Source of the DNA: Chlorobiota bacterium
GTDB taxonomy: Bacteria > Bacteroidota > Bacteroidia > Bacteroidales > F082
Assembly (NCBI GenBank): GCA_030619415.1
Contig: JAUXBM010000033.1
Span: 1-10,478, forward strand
Direction of reading: 5' to 3'
Length of the DNA: 10,478 bases
Made by a program: the position numbers and the translations under genes. The notes under the pieces are model-generated. The model saw nothing but the letters and a program-made list of their open reading frames with translations, had not been told where the DNA came from and did no database searches. Shown here one piece after another: positions 1 through 4,929 of the stretch; the stretch's first letter is position 1; each line of letters opens with the position of its first letter.

Positions 1-1092
1 AAACGATTTGAACAACCGAAAGAGATTGCATCATACAAAAAAGACGACCAGAAAGACCACCCGCATTTCGACCTTGTCAGGGCATCAGTTAACCTTACTG
101 TAGCAAGTATCCTTATCTCTTTTGCTACTTCTTTGAAATTGCCTTTGTCAACCACTTATGTAACTTTTATGGTTGCTATGGGTACTTCACTTTCTGACAG
201 GGCCTGGGGCCGGGAGAGTGCAGTATATCGAATTACAGGTGTTTTCTCAGTAATTGGAGGATGGTTTTTAACTGCAATGATTGCATTTACAAGTGCGCTC
301 ATTATTGCCTTTATTTTGTATTACGGTCATATTTATGCTGTTATTGGACTGGTGGCACTTATTATTTTCATTGTTTACCAAACACGAATTGTGCATCAGA
401 GAGTTGTTGAACAAAAGATAGAAGAAACCGAAGGGGTAGATGAATTTCTTGAAGAAGACATTGCTCAAAAAGCAACCCAAACGATCATTAAAAACCTGAA
501 GAATGTAGTGGTTGAATTTGACAGGGCAATTGGCGGACTTGAAAAAGAGGACCTGAAAGAATTGAAGAAAGCCCAGAAAAATGTTGATAAGATGACCACG
601 AAGGCGAAATACCTGAAAAACAATATCAGGTTGGTTGTTGACAAGATAAAACAGGACGCTGAGGATACTGCCTACTACTTTGTAGAGGTTTTGGACTATA
701 TGCGTGAAGCCTTACACAGTATAAGTTTTGTGGTGAACCCGGCATATGAGCATGTGAGCAATAACCATAAGCCATTGGTTGACGAACAAATTGCAGAATT
801 GCGACAGTTGAAAAAATACCTTACTGAATTGATCAACTCTATTACAGCAAATATGGATTCCGGAGAATTTGACTTACAGGAGAAAGTTATTGAGATGCAG
901 GAAGAATATGTTGCATATATTGAGAAAATCAGGAAACAACAAATCAAGAGGGTGAAACTGGCCCAGGTAGGAACCCGCAATACAATGTTATTCCTGAATA
1001 TTGTTAATGAGATGAAGAACCTTGCTTTACAAATCGTTAACCTTTACAAATCACAAAGGGATTTTGTTAATTATAAAAACGGAAACGCTTAA
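1..1092 (+). CDS. Inorganic phosphate transporter, PiT family, with C-terminal PhoU/DUF47-like domain (5' truncated)
   Basis: The frame is open from base 1, so the true start lies outside the window; the TTG at 133 is internal. The visible N-terminal part carries the second PiT signature region, with FDLVRASVNL followed by LPLSTTYVTFMVAMGTSL and RAWGRESAVYRITGV, and then two hydrophobic membrane segments at about bases 230-390. PiT proteins move phosphate with H+ or Na+ across the inner membrane. After the last membrane segment come about 230 charged, helical residues (about bases 400-1090) resembling the PhoU/DUF47 helical-bundle regulators that are usually separate proteins. I infer a transporter fused to its own regulator, a layout I associate with long Bacteroidota PiT proteins. 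The stop is TAA at 1090-1092. The next gene starts 11 bases downstream, so the two may be cotranscribed. PiT identity is firm; the PhoU-like assignment rests on helical character and position. Confidence 0.88.
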   Translation, partial: KRFEQPKEIASYKKDDQKDHPHFDLVRASVNLTVASILISFATSLKLPLSTTYVTFMVAMGTSLSDRAWGRESAVYRITGVFSVIGGWFLTAMIAFTSALIIAFILYYGHIYAVIGLVALIIFIVYQTRIVHQRVVEQKIEETEGVDEFLEEDIAQKATQTIIKNLKNVVVEFDRAIGGLEKEDLKELKKAQKNVDKMTTKAKYLKNNIRLVVDKIKQDAEDTAYYFVEVLDYMREALHSISFVVNPAYEHVSNNHKPLVDEQIAELRQLKKYLTELINSITANMDSGEFDLQEKVIEMQEEYVAYIEKIRKQQIKRVKLAQVGTRNTMLFLNIVNEMKNLALQIVNLYKSQRDFVNYKNGNA

Positions 1093-1103
1093 TAATACAG
1101 TTA

Positions 1104-1562
1104 ATGAAAATTATCAGTGGAGGGCAGGCGGGCGTTGACCGGGCTGCCCTTGACTTTGCCCTGAAATACAATATTCCATGTGGTGGCTGGTGCCCAAAAG
1201 GCCGCAAAGCCGAAGATGGCAGGATTCATGACAAATATCCGTTGACTGAAACAGGGACTTACCTTTACGTGGTGCGTACAAAGCTAAACGTTGATGACAG
1301 CGATGCCACTTTGATTTTGTTTACCAGTGAACTTGGAAATGGGTCGGCGTTTACTGCCGAATATGCACTCTTGCGTAAGAAGCCGTTTTTAATCGTAAAC
1401 ATGACGAACAGGGATGCGCAGAAAAATGTGGATGATTGGTTGCGGTCGAATGAAATTGATGTGCTCAATATTGCAGGCCCACGCGAGAGCACAAGCCCGG
1501 GGATTTATCAATTGTCGCTGGATTTTCTGGAGAAGGTGTTGAAAGCTGTTATTGGTCATTAG
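1104..1562 (+). CDS. Putative molybdenum cofactor carrier / SLOG-like protein (YpsA-related)
   Basis: This is a 152-residue protein with no signal peptide or membrane segment, so probably cytoplasmic. The N-terminus MKIISGGQAGVDRAALDFA holds the glycine-rich nucleotide-binding loop typical of the putative molybdenum-carrier family (Pfam MoCo_carrier, in the SLOG/Rossmann group). Other family-typical parts are GGWCPKGRKAEDG near residues 27-39, a TLILF strand near 69, the GS.FTAEYA turn near 79-87, and NIAGPRES near 122-129. Length matches the family. Family members are thought to bind molybdenum cofactor or a nucleotide-derived ligand, but the cellular role here is unknown. The ATG follows the transporter stop by 11 bases with only a weak ribosome-binding sequence, as is common in Bacteroidota. 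No molybdopterin gene is visible nearby, so the cofactor link is family inference only. Confidence 0.82.
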   Translation: MKIISGGQAGVDRAALDFALKYNIPCGGWCPKGRKAEDGRIHDKYPLTETGTYLYVVRTKLNVDDSDATLILFTSELGNGSAFTAEYALLRKKPFLIVNMTNRDAQKNVDDWLRSNEIDVLNIAGPRESTSPGIYQLSLDFLEKVLKAVIGH

Positions 1563-1596
1563 TCATTTGTATAGGAAACCGGATACAGTTTTATCA

Positions 1597-1622
1597 GACC
1601 TGCAAGCAGATGCTGGCAGGTC
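1597..1622. repeat. Short inverted repeat (GACCTGCAAGC / GCTGGCAGGTC)
   Basis: An imperfect hairpin: GACCTGCAAGC is followed after four bases by GCTGGCAGGTC, its near-complete reverse complement (one mismatch in eleven). The same two arms recur at 4740-4795, where about 30 further bases sit between them. It lies 34 bases past the molybdenum-carrier stop and could influence transcript ends, but no T-run follows it, so it is called a dispersed repeat rather than a terminator. Confidence 0.6.
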
Positions 1623-1697
1623 GGAGAATTTTCGAAATAATGATTGGTGATTAGTGAAGTGTGATTCGATATTGGAAGCTGGATACTGGATGTTGGA

Positions 1698-1748
1698 TTT
1701 CGAAACTCAGAACTAAACTCGAAACCCAAAACTCAAAACTCAAACCCC
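1698..1748. repeat. Degenerate AAACTC-type tandem repeat
   Basis: Low-complexity run of variants of AAACTC (for example CGAAACTCAGAAC, then AAACTCGAAACCC, then AAAACTCAAAACTC). It has no spacer structure and no conserved unit length. A matching tract occurs at 4850-4890. It sits in a gene-free stretch (1563-1869) that also holds a TGATTGGTGATTAGTGA-like tract at about 1640 and the repeats at 1597, 1765 and 1802. I see no gene in this stretch. Confidence 0.55.
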
Positions 1749-1764
1749 GATGTCTTGATTCTTG

Positions 1765-1790
1765 CCTGCCCGCTCGAAGCGAAGACGGGG
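1765..1790. repeat. CCTGCCCGC-type GC-rich repeat, copy 1
   Basis: CCTGCCCGCTCGAAG followed by GAAGACGGGG is a GC-rich island in AT-rich surroundings. A related copy, CCTGCCCGCCCGAAG ending in GGCGGG, lies at 4691-4720 and forms a better hairpin there. It is called a dispersed non-coding repeat because the two copies share sequence in otherwise unrelated intergenic regions. Confidence 0.5.
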
Positions 1791-1801
1791 CTCTTGAATC
1801 T

Positions 1802-1856
1802 AAAACTTAAGTCTCGCCGGCGTACTTGCTTTGTGTGAAGGCTTAGGCCAAGAGGG
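1802..1856. repeat. CTTAAGTCTCGCCGGCG repeat, copy A
   Basis: One of three copies in the window (others at 2596-2685 and 3540-3628). The core CTTAAGTCTCGCCGGCG is followed by TACTTGCTTTG, a variable triplet, then GAAGGCTTAGGCC. The 5' arm CTTAAGTCT can pair with AGGCTTAGG in the 3' arm, allowing G-U pairs. This copy lies just past the 3' end of the first HEPN gene and abuts the stop codon (1857-1859) that the gene would use if its frameshift were repaired. It shares the core with copies B and C but lacks their upstream 40 bases. Confidence 0.8.
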
Positions 1857-1869
1857 CTACAGAGTATTT

Positions 1870-2253
1870 TTAATTAATTTGTCTATTTTTCGAATTAACT
1901 CCTTTGCCGGCATAACCATTGCTAACACCATCCTTCTCATAATCAATAAAATCATCGTAATCGCCGGTGAGACGTTTGTCGAATATAATTGAATAATATT
2001 TGCCCAGTTCTTCATCAATTATTCCAGTTTTGATAAAATGCAGACCAAACATTTGCCTAACTCCTGCATGAGTTTGTGCCTTTATCTTCATCGAAATTAA
2101 CAGAGAACTTACGGCATAATAACATCCGTAATACAATCTATTTACAGCAGTATTCCATAATTGGTTTTCAATAAGTATATCAACTTCCAATAGGGTTTCA
2201 TGTGCCCTTGATATTCTATATTTTGCTATTTCTCTTCTATCTGATTCTTTCAT
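1870..2253 (-). CDS. HEPN-domain protein, putative toxin partner of the adjacent nucleotidyltransferase; C-terminus apparently frameshifted
   Basis: This 127-residue cytoplasmic protein belongs to the general HEPN family: helical throughout, with NRLYYGCYYAVSSLL near residues 38-52, KAQTHAGVRQMFGLHFIKTG near 58-77 and RLTGDYDDF near 94-102. HEPN proteins paired with MNT nucleotidyltransferases are often RNases or RNA-targeting toxins. Two R-x(4-6)-H spacings are present (R13/H18 and R66/H72), but I cannot say either is catalytic. The ATG overlaps the upstream gene's stop by four bases (ATGA), implying translational coupling. After residue 108 the sequence stops resembling the family. Removing one base of the pair at 1928-1929 yields a helix ending PAKELIRKIDKLIKNTL and a stop at 1857-1859 (about 131 residues), which looks like the normal family end. 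So the gene may be mutated, or the read may hold an error. The domain call is firm; activity is unknown. Confidence 0.85.
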   Translation of the reverse strand: MKESDRREIAKYRISRAHETLLEVDILIENQLWNTAVNRLYYGCYYAVSSLLISMKIKAQTHAGVRQMFGLHFIKTGIIDEELGKYYSIIFDKRLTGDYDDFIDYEKDGVSNGYAGKGVNSKNRQIN

Positions 2254-2567
2254 AGGGCTACCCCTTCATTTACAATATTTTCATAAAATGGGGTTATACG
2301 ATGTCTTTTTTCCCAGTCTTTCTTCGACAAAACCAAAGGACTTATTATTTTCCCAATATCAAATTCAATATCGTAAAGCGGATATGCTACTTTCTTTTCA
2401 TCACTCCACGTAACTTTGTCTTTATTAAGTAAGATCAATAAGTCAATATCTGATTCTGATTCTTCCTCACCACGGGCATACGACCCATAAAGTATAACAA
2501 TCGCATCGGGAACAACAGATGTTACTGATTTTTTAATTCTTAGCAATATGTCTTTCCTGCTGGCCAT
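2250..2567 (-). CDS. MNT-type nucleotidyltransferase, putative antitoxin of the first MNT/HEPN pair
   Basis: A 105-residue minimal nucleotidyltransferase of the DNA polymerase beta superfamily. The active-site signature G28-S29-x10-D40-x-D42 is intact (YGSYARGEEESESDIDLLI), with a later acidic strand YDIEFDIG near residues 65-72 likely giving the third metal ligand. In characterised MNT/HEPN systems the enzyme silences its HEPN partner by transferring nucleotides to it; I infer the same role here from gene pairing. It is first in a two-gene unit and its TGA overlaps the HEPN start. The ATG at 2567 is only four bases past a TAnnTTTG promoter box, supporting this start and a leaderless or nearly leaderless mRNA. 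The length is normal for this family and the catalytic residues look complete. Confidence 0.9.
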   Translation of the reverse strand: MASRKDILLRIKKSVTSVVPDAIVILYGSYARGEEESESDIDLLILLNKDKVTWSDEKKVAYPLYDIEFDIGKIISPLVLSKKDWEKRHRITPFYENIVNEGVAL

Positions 2568-2571
2568 TACA

Positions 2572-2579
2572 CAAAAGTA
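2572..2579 (-). promoter_or_regulatory. Candidate Bacteroidota -7 promoter box upstream of the first MNT gene
   Basis: TACTTTTG on the minus strand fits the Bacteroidota consensus TAnnTTTG exactly. It ends four bases before the ATG at 2567, so transcription would start at or next to the start codon. No clear TTTG (-33) partner is visible at the usual spacing; a T-rich TTTTC lies about 21 bases upstream. Confidence 0.5.
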
Positions 2580-2595
2580 TTGATTTTTTTCTGCA

Positions 2596-2685
2596 CCGGG
2601 AAAAGTATTTTTGGGACGAAGGGTTTTTATTAAAGGCTTAAGTCTCGCCGGCGTACTTGCTTTGCAGGAAGGCTTGAGCCAGAGG
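2596..2685. repeat. CTTAAGTCTCGCCGGCG repeat, copy B (long form)
   Basis: This copy lies between the two MNT/HEPN pairs. It shares about 90 bases with copy C, starting at CCGGGAAAAGTATTTTTGG, through GGTTTTTATTAAAGGC and the core CTTAAGTCTCGCCGGCG, to the 3' arm AAGGCTTGAGCC. GGCTTAAGTCT can pair along 11 bases with AGGCTTGAGCC (two G-U pairs), with the palindrome CGCCGGCG in the loop side. On the minus strand the hairpin follows the second HEPN gene and precedes the first MNT promoter, so it could separate the two transcripts. Just past it, AGTATTCTTAATTAAT matches the sequence next to copy A. Confidence 0.8.
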
Positions 2686-2708
2686 AGTATTCTTAATTAA
2701 TAACTTTT

Positions 2709-3047
2709 CTACTTCGTGTCTAAAAGTCCGGATATTTCCTTTTTCAGTTTTGGTAGGTGATTGATAACAATCCCCCAGATGATCACATCATCTACTTTAT
2801 CATAACCGTGAATAACCCAGTTTCTTGTATCAACAATTCTTCGGGCATTTTCAATTGGAATACCAGGTTCAATTTCGAGTAATTTGTTCATTGCTTCCCC
2901 GATAATCTCAATTTCTCTCTCAACTGCTCTACGGAGTAATTTATTTTCTAAATAATCTGAAAAGACCCTTATGTCACCAACAAATTCCTCGATGGATTCA
3001 ATTGAAGTCTGAATATCATACAGATATTTTTTGACATCAGGCTTCAT
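2709..3047 (-). CDS. hepT: HepT-like ribonuclease toxin (DUF86 HEPN family)
   Basis: A 112-residue, all-helical protein of the DUF86/HepT family. The catalytic and modification motif R-x4-H-x-Y is intact at R75-H80-Y82 (RNWVIHGYD), preceded by REIEIIGEAMNKL near residues 44-56, both family hallmarks. Characterised HepT proteins are RNases held inactive when the partner MntA adds AMP units to the conserved tyrosine of this motif; Y82 is the equivalent by position. Its ATG lies within the upstream MNT gene (11-base overlap), implying coupled translation and tight stoichiometry. It ends 23 bases before repeat copy B. The family differs from that of the HEPN protein in the neighbouring pair, so the two pairs are not recent duplicates. 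No truncation is seen. Confidence 0.92.
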   Translation of the reverse strand: MKPDVKKYLYDIQTSIESIEEFVGDIRVFSDYLENKLLRRAVEREIEIIGEAMNKLLEIEPGIPIENARRIVDTRNWVIHGYDKVDDVIIWGIVINHLPKLKKEISGLLDTK

Positions 3048-3345
3048 AGATTAATACCTTTGTTTTATTGATACTATCAATAAAATAGGGATTTGAGAGC
3101 GATTTTTCAGTCACAATATCGACTTCCCTGTTAAATAGCTCCCTCAGTTTATATTGTAGGGTAAAGTAATTCTCGGTATACTCCTTGATGGATAAGTCAT
3201 CAGCAAAAGAAATCAAAAAATCAATATCGCTATCCTTATCAAATAAACCTGACACGGAAGATCCAAAAACATCCATTCGCTTTATTTTTAGGAATCTGCA
3301 AAGATCTATCAGTTCGCCTTTTTTATGTTCAATGATTTGATTCAT
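3037..3345 (-). CDS. mntA: MntA-like nucleotidyltransferase antitoxin
   Basis: I start this gene at the ATG at 3345, giving 102 residues, the usual length for minimal nucleotidyltransferases. The G28-S29-x10-D40-x-D42 signature (FGSSVSGLFDKDSDIDFLI) is intact, and REVDIVTE near residues 73-80 provides the third carboxylate, D76. By homology it would transfer AMP from ATP to the HepT partner and so neutralise it. An in-frame start 36 codons upstream (3453) exists but would add a stretch unlike the family and would place the promoter box at 3354-3361 inside the gene. The stop overlaps the hepT start by 11 bases. The residues 'GSS' replace the more common 'GSYARG', a variation often seen in this group. 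Confidence 0.88.
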   Translation of the reverse strand: MNQIIEHKKGELIDLCRFLKIKRMDVFGSSVSGLFDKDSDIDFLISFADDLSIKEYTENYFTLQYKLRELFNREVDIVTEKSLSNPYFIDSINKTKVLIYEA

Positions 3346-3353
3346 ATCGAACT

Positions 3354-3361
3354 CAAAGATA
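3354..3361 (-). promoter_or_regulatory. Candidate Bacteroidota -7 promoter box upstream of mntA
   Basis: TATCTTTG on the minus strand matches TAnnTTTG exactly and ends eight bases before the chosen ATG at 3345. A TTG lies about 22 bases further upstream, slightly longer than the usual spacing to the -33 element. The box supports the shorter start for mntA and a leader of only a few bases. Confidence 0.5.
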
Positions 3362-3539
3362 ATTATTTCTTTTGAAATCGAATCAATTGATTGGTATGCG
3401 TAAAGAGAACCGGTGGAACAAATCAGGCCAATTTGTAATTTACGCAGGAACATTGAAGTAATTATCTATACTGGAATTGATAGACAATAGCAATAAGATT
3501 AGGCCACAGTACCATTTTAAGATGATGATCATTGCAATT

Positions 3540-3628
3540 CCGGAAAAGTATTTTTGGAATGAAAGGTTTTTATTAAAGGCTTAAGTCTCGCCGGCGCATT
3601 TGCTTTGTGGGAAGACTTGATCTGGAGG
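3540..3628. repeat. CTTAAGTCTCGCCGGCG repeat, copy C (long form)
   Basis: This copy matches B along its whole length: CCGGAAAAGTATTTTTGG, GGTTTTTATTAAAGGC, the core CTTAAGTCTCGCCGGCG, then TTTGCTTTG and the 3' arm GAAGACTTGATCTGGAGG. The 3' arm carries AGACTT where B has AGGCTT, turning a G-U pair into A-U, so the hairpin is kept. It lies upstream of the mntA/hepT unit and downstream of prmC on the minus strand. The remaining gene-free bases 3454-3539 show nothing I recognise. Confidence 0.8.
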
Positions 3629-3693
3629 CAGGCTTATGTCCCTTCACTCTTCAGCACTAAACGTGAATTAATAATATCCCATTGTGCCAACTG

Positions 3694-3750
3694 CACCCCT
3701 CACCCTTTCACCTTTTCACCACCTCCCCGCTTGCCGTAGCCGTGGCGAAG
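3694..3750. repeat. C/T-rich tract followed by a short hairpin
   Basis: Bases 3694-3730 are an imperfect run of CACCCTTT-like units, followed by CTTGCC...GGCGAAG (3730-3750), which can form a stem with one bulged base. On the minus strand this lies 14 bases past the prmC stop, where a terminator would be expected, but no T-run follows the stem. I call it a structured low-complexity element with possible 3'-end function. Confidence 0.4.
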
Positions 3751-3763
3751 GTGAGTCTCATCT

Positions 3764-4633
3764 TCACCTCTTCCTTCCCGAAACAAACCTTTCCTTTCCA
3801 TGAATGTCTTTAATCAACTCCACAGTATGGTAATTGCTGTTTTCTAAAAGGCCAGAAACTTCTTTGCCAAAACCCTCATTGATCTCGAAATAAATTCTTC
3901 CGCCATTTACCAGGTGTTCCCCGGCGTAATAAAGTATCGCATTGTAAAAAAGCAATGGATCGTCGGCAGGAACAAACAGGGCCTCATGGGGTTCGTGTTT
4001 CAATACATTTTCCTGCATCAGTGTTTTGTCGGCTTGCATTACATAAGGGGGATTGCTGACGATGACATCAAACTGCCCTAAATCATTACCATCATGTGGA
4101 TCGAGGATGTCAAATTCAGTAAAATGCACCATCACTTCATTGACAAAAATATTTTTGGAGGCAATTTTTAAGGCATTTGCCGAAATGTCAATTCCTGTTA
4201 CATCTGCATGATTCAGGTTTTTCGCCAGGGAAATGGCAATACAACCGCTTCCGGTTCCGATATCTAAAATCCGCAATCCTTCATTTTCTTTTTCGCGATT
4301 GATGATGAGTTGAATAAGTTCCTCAGTTTCCGGTCGTGGAATCAAAACCGACTCATCCACCATAATCCTGGTATTTAAAAAATCCACATACTTCAGGATA
4401 TATTGAATTGGCTTGTGATTTTTTAAATCCTTAACCGCAAAATGAAGCCTGAGTATTTCCGATTCGGATAAACGGTGATCCCTGTTTATGGCCAGGTTAG
4501 CTTTTGAGAACTGAAAAAATCGTTCAATCAATATGGACATCATGGCATCCGCCTCTCTTTTTCCATAAACTGGAATAAGTTCTTCTGCATACTGATTTCG
4601 CAGATCAATCAGCTTGTTTGTTTTCCATTGCAT
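3764..4633 (-). CDS. prmC: Peptide chain release factor N5-glutamine methyltransferase
   Basis: A 289-residue protein of the usual PrmC/HemK length. It methylates the glutamine of the GGQ motif in release factors RF1 and RF2, using S-adenosylmethionine, in the cytoplasm. An N-terminal helical domain (about residues 1-85, with PIQYIL at 75-80) is followed by LIPRPETEEL at 97-106, the SAM-binding loop DIGTGSGCIA at 124-133, acidic GIDIS at 147-151, and the catalytic NPPYV at 194-198, which holds the substrate glutamine. PIQYIL is normally followed by glycine; here it is lysine, an uncommon but mild change. No other prfA-type gene is adjacent in this window. The ATG at 4633 follows a near-consensus promoter box by five bases. 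Identification is firm. Confidence 0.96.
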   Translation of the reverse strand: MQWKTNKLIDLRNQYAEELIPVYGKREADAMMSILIERFFQFSKANLAINRDHRLSESEILRLHFAVKDLKNHKPIQYILKYVDFLNTRIMVDESVLIPRPETEELIQLIINREKENEGLRILDIGTGSGCIAISLAKNLNHADVTGIDISANALKIASKNIFVNEVMVHFTEFDILDPHDGNDLGQFDVIVSNPPYVMQADKTLMQENVLKHEPHEALFVPADDPLLFYNAILYYAGEHLVNGGRIYFEINEGFGKEVSGLLENSNYHTVELIKDIHGKERFVSGRKR

Positions 4634-4638
4634 TGGGG

Positions 4639-4646
4639 CAAAGGTC
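4639..4646 (-). promoter_or_regulatory. Weak candidate -7 box upstream of prmC
   Basis: GACCTTTG on the minus strand differs from TAnnTTTG at its first base and ends five bases before the prmC ATG. The spacing is the same as at the other boxes in the window, which is the main support. No -33 element is evident. Confidence 0.25.
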
Positions 4647-4690
4647 GGGAATTATTGGTTTGACTGCTCGACTGTTCAATTGCTCGATTG

Positions 4691-4720
4691 CCTGCCCGCC
4701 CGAAGTGGAACGGAGGCGGG
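4691..4720. repeat. CCTGCCCGC-type GC-rich repeat, copy 2
   Basis: CCTGCCCGCCCGAAG and GGAGGCGGG form a stem (CCCGCC with GGCGGG). It is related to 1765-1790. It begins a gene-free stretch (4634-4929) that is almost entirely repeat-like; two short overlapping open frames there are translations of these repeats and not genes. Confidence 0.55.
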
Positions 4721-4739
4721 TTCGATTCTGGCGGGGGCA

Positions 4740-4795
4740 GACCTGCAAGCTTGCCTGTTTTCGAACGCCAGGGAGCAAACAGATGCTGGCAGGTC
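4740..4795. repeat. Nested inverted repeat, long form of the element at 1597-1622
   Basis: The outer arms GACCTGCAAGC and GCTGGCAGGTC are identical to those at 1597-1622. Between them are about 30 extra bases with their own inverted parts (TTGCCTG...CAGGGAGCAA, or alternatively CTGTTT...AAACAG). The short copy therefore looks like a deletion form, or this one an expanded form. Confidence 0.6.
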
Positions 4796-4849
4796 GAAGG
4801 GGATTTGATTAGTGATTTGTGAGTAGCGAATAGAGATTAATGATTTTCG

Positions 4850-4890
4850 TAGAAACTCGAAACTCTAAACTCAGAACCCGAACGGGAACT
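4850..4890. repeat. Degenerate AAACTC-type tandem repeat, second tract
   Basis: GTAGAAACTCGAAACTC followed by TAAACTCAGAACCCG parallels the tract at 1698-1748. It is preceded by a TTGATTAGTGATTTGTGA-like run (about 4805), as in the first mosaic. The open frame running from 4840 into the NTPase is a by-product of this repeat. Confidence 0.5.
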
Positions 4891-4916
4891 GAACTTCGGA
4901 CTCTGGACTTCCTTCT

Positions 4917-4924
4917 TATCTTTG
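4917..4924 (+). promoter_or_regulatory. Candidate Bacteroidota -7 promoter box upstream of the NTPase
   Basis: TATCTTTG matches TAnnTTTG exactly and ends five bases before the ATG at 4930. A TTCG at 4895-4898 lies about 18 bases upstream, an imperfect -33 candidate. The box supports the start at 4930 rather than 4840. Confidence 0.5.
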
Positions 4925-4929
4925 ACCCT

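Noticed and set aside
268-980. Minus-strand open frames inside the phosphate transporter gene
   Set aside because: They are shadows of a clearly coding plus-strand gene, with compositions typical of antisense translations.
1698-1748. A CRISPR-like array
   Set aside because: The AAACTC units are short, irregular and contiguous with no unique spacers, and no cas gene is present.
3346-3453. A 36-codon N-terminal extension of mntA
   Set aside because: It would make the enzyme longer than its family, has no recognisable motif, and would contain the TATCTTTG box lying just before the ATG at 3345.
1802-3628. Integron attC sites around the toxin-antitoxin cassettes
   Set aside because: The repeats lack the RYYYAAC and GTTRRRY core sites at their ends, and no integrase gene is visible; toxin-antitoxin cassettes between repeats are the only similarity.
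4614-4812. Two overlapping open frames of 64 codons on the plus strand
   Set aside because: They lie across the prmC start and the dispersed repeats at 4691-4795, overlap each other in different frames, and translate to cysteine-rich, family-less sequence.
4840-4929. A 30-codon N-terminal extension of the NTPase
   Set aside because: It translates the AAACTC-type repeat and includes the TATCTTTG promoter box; the P-loop begins at the normal distance from the ATG at 4930.
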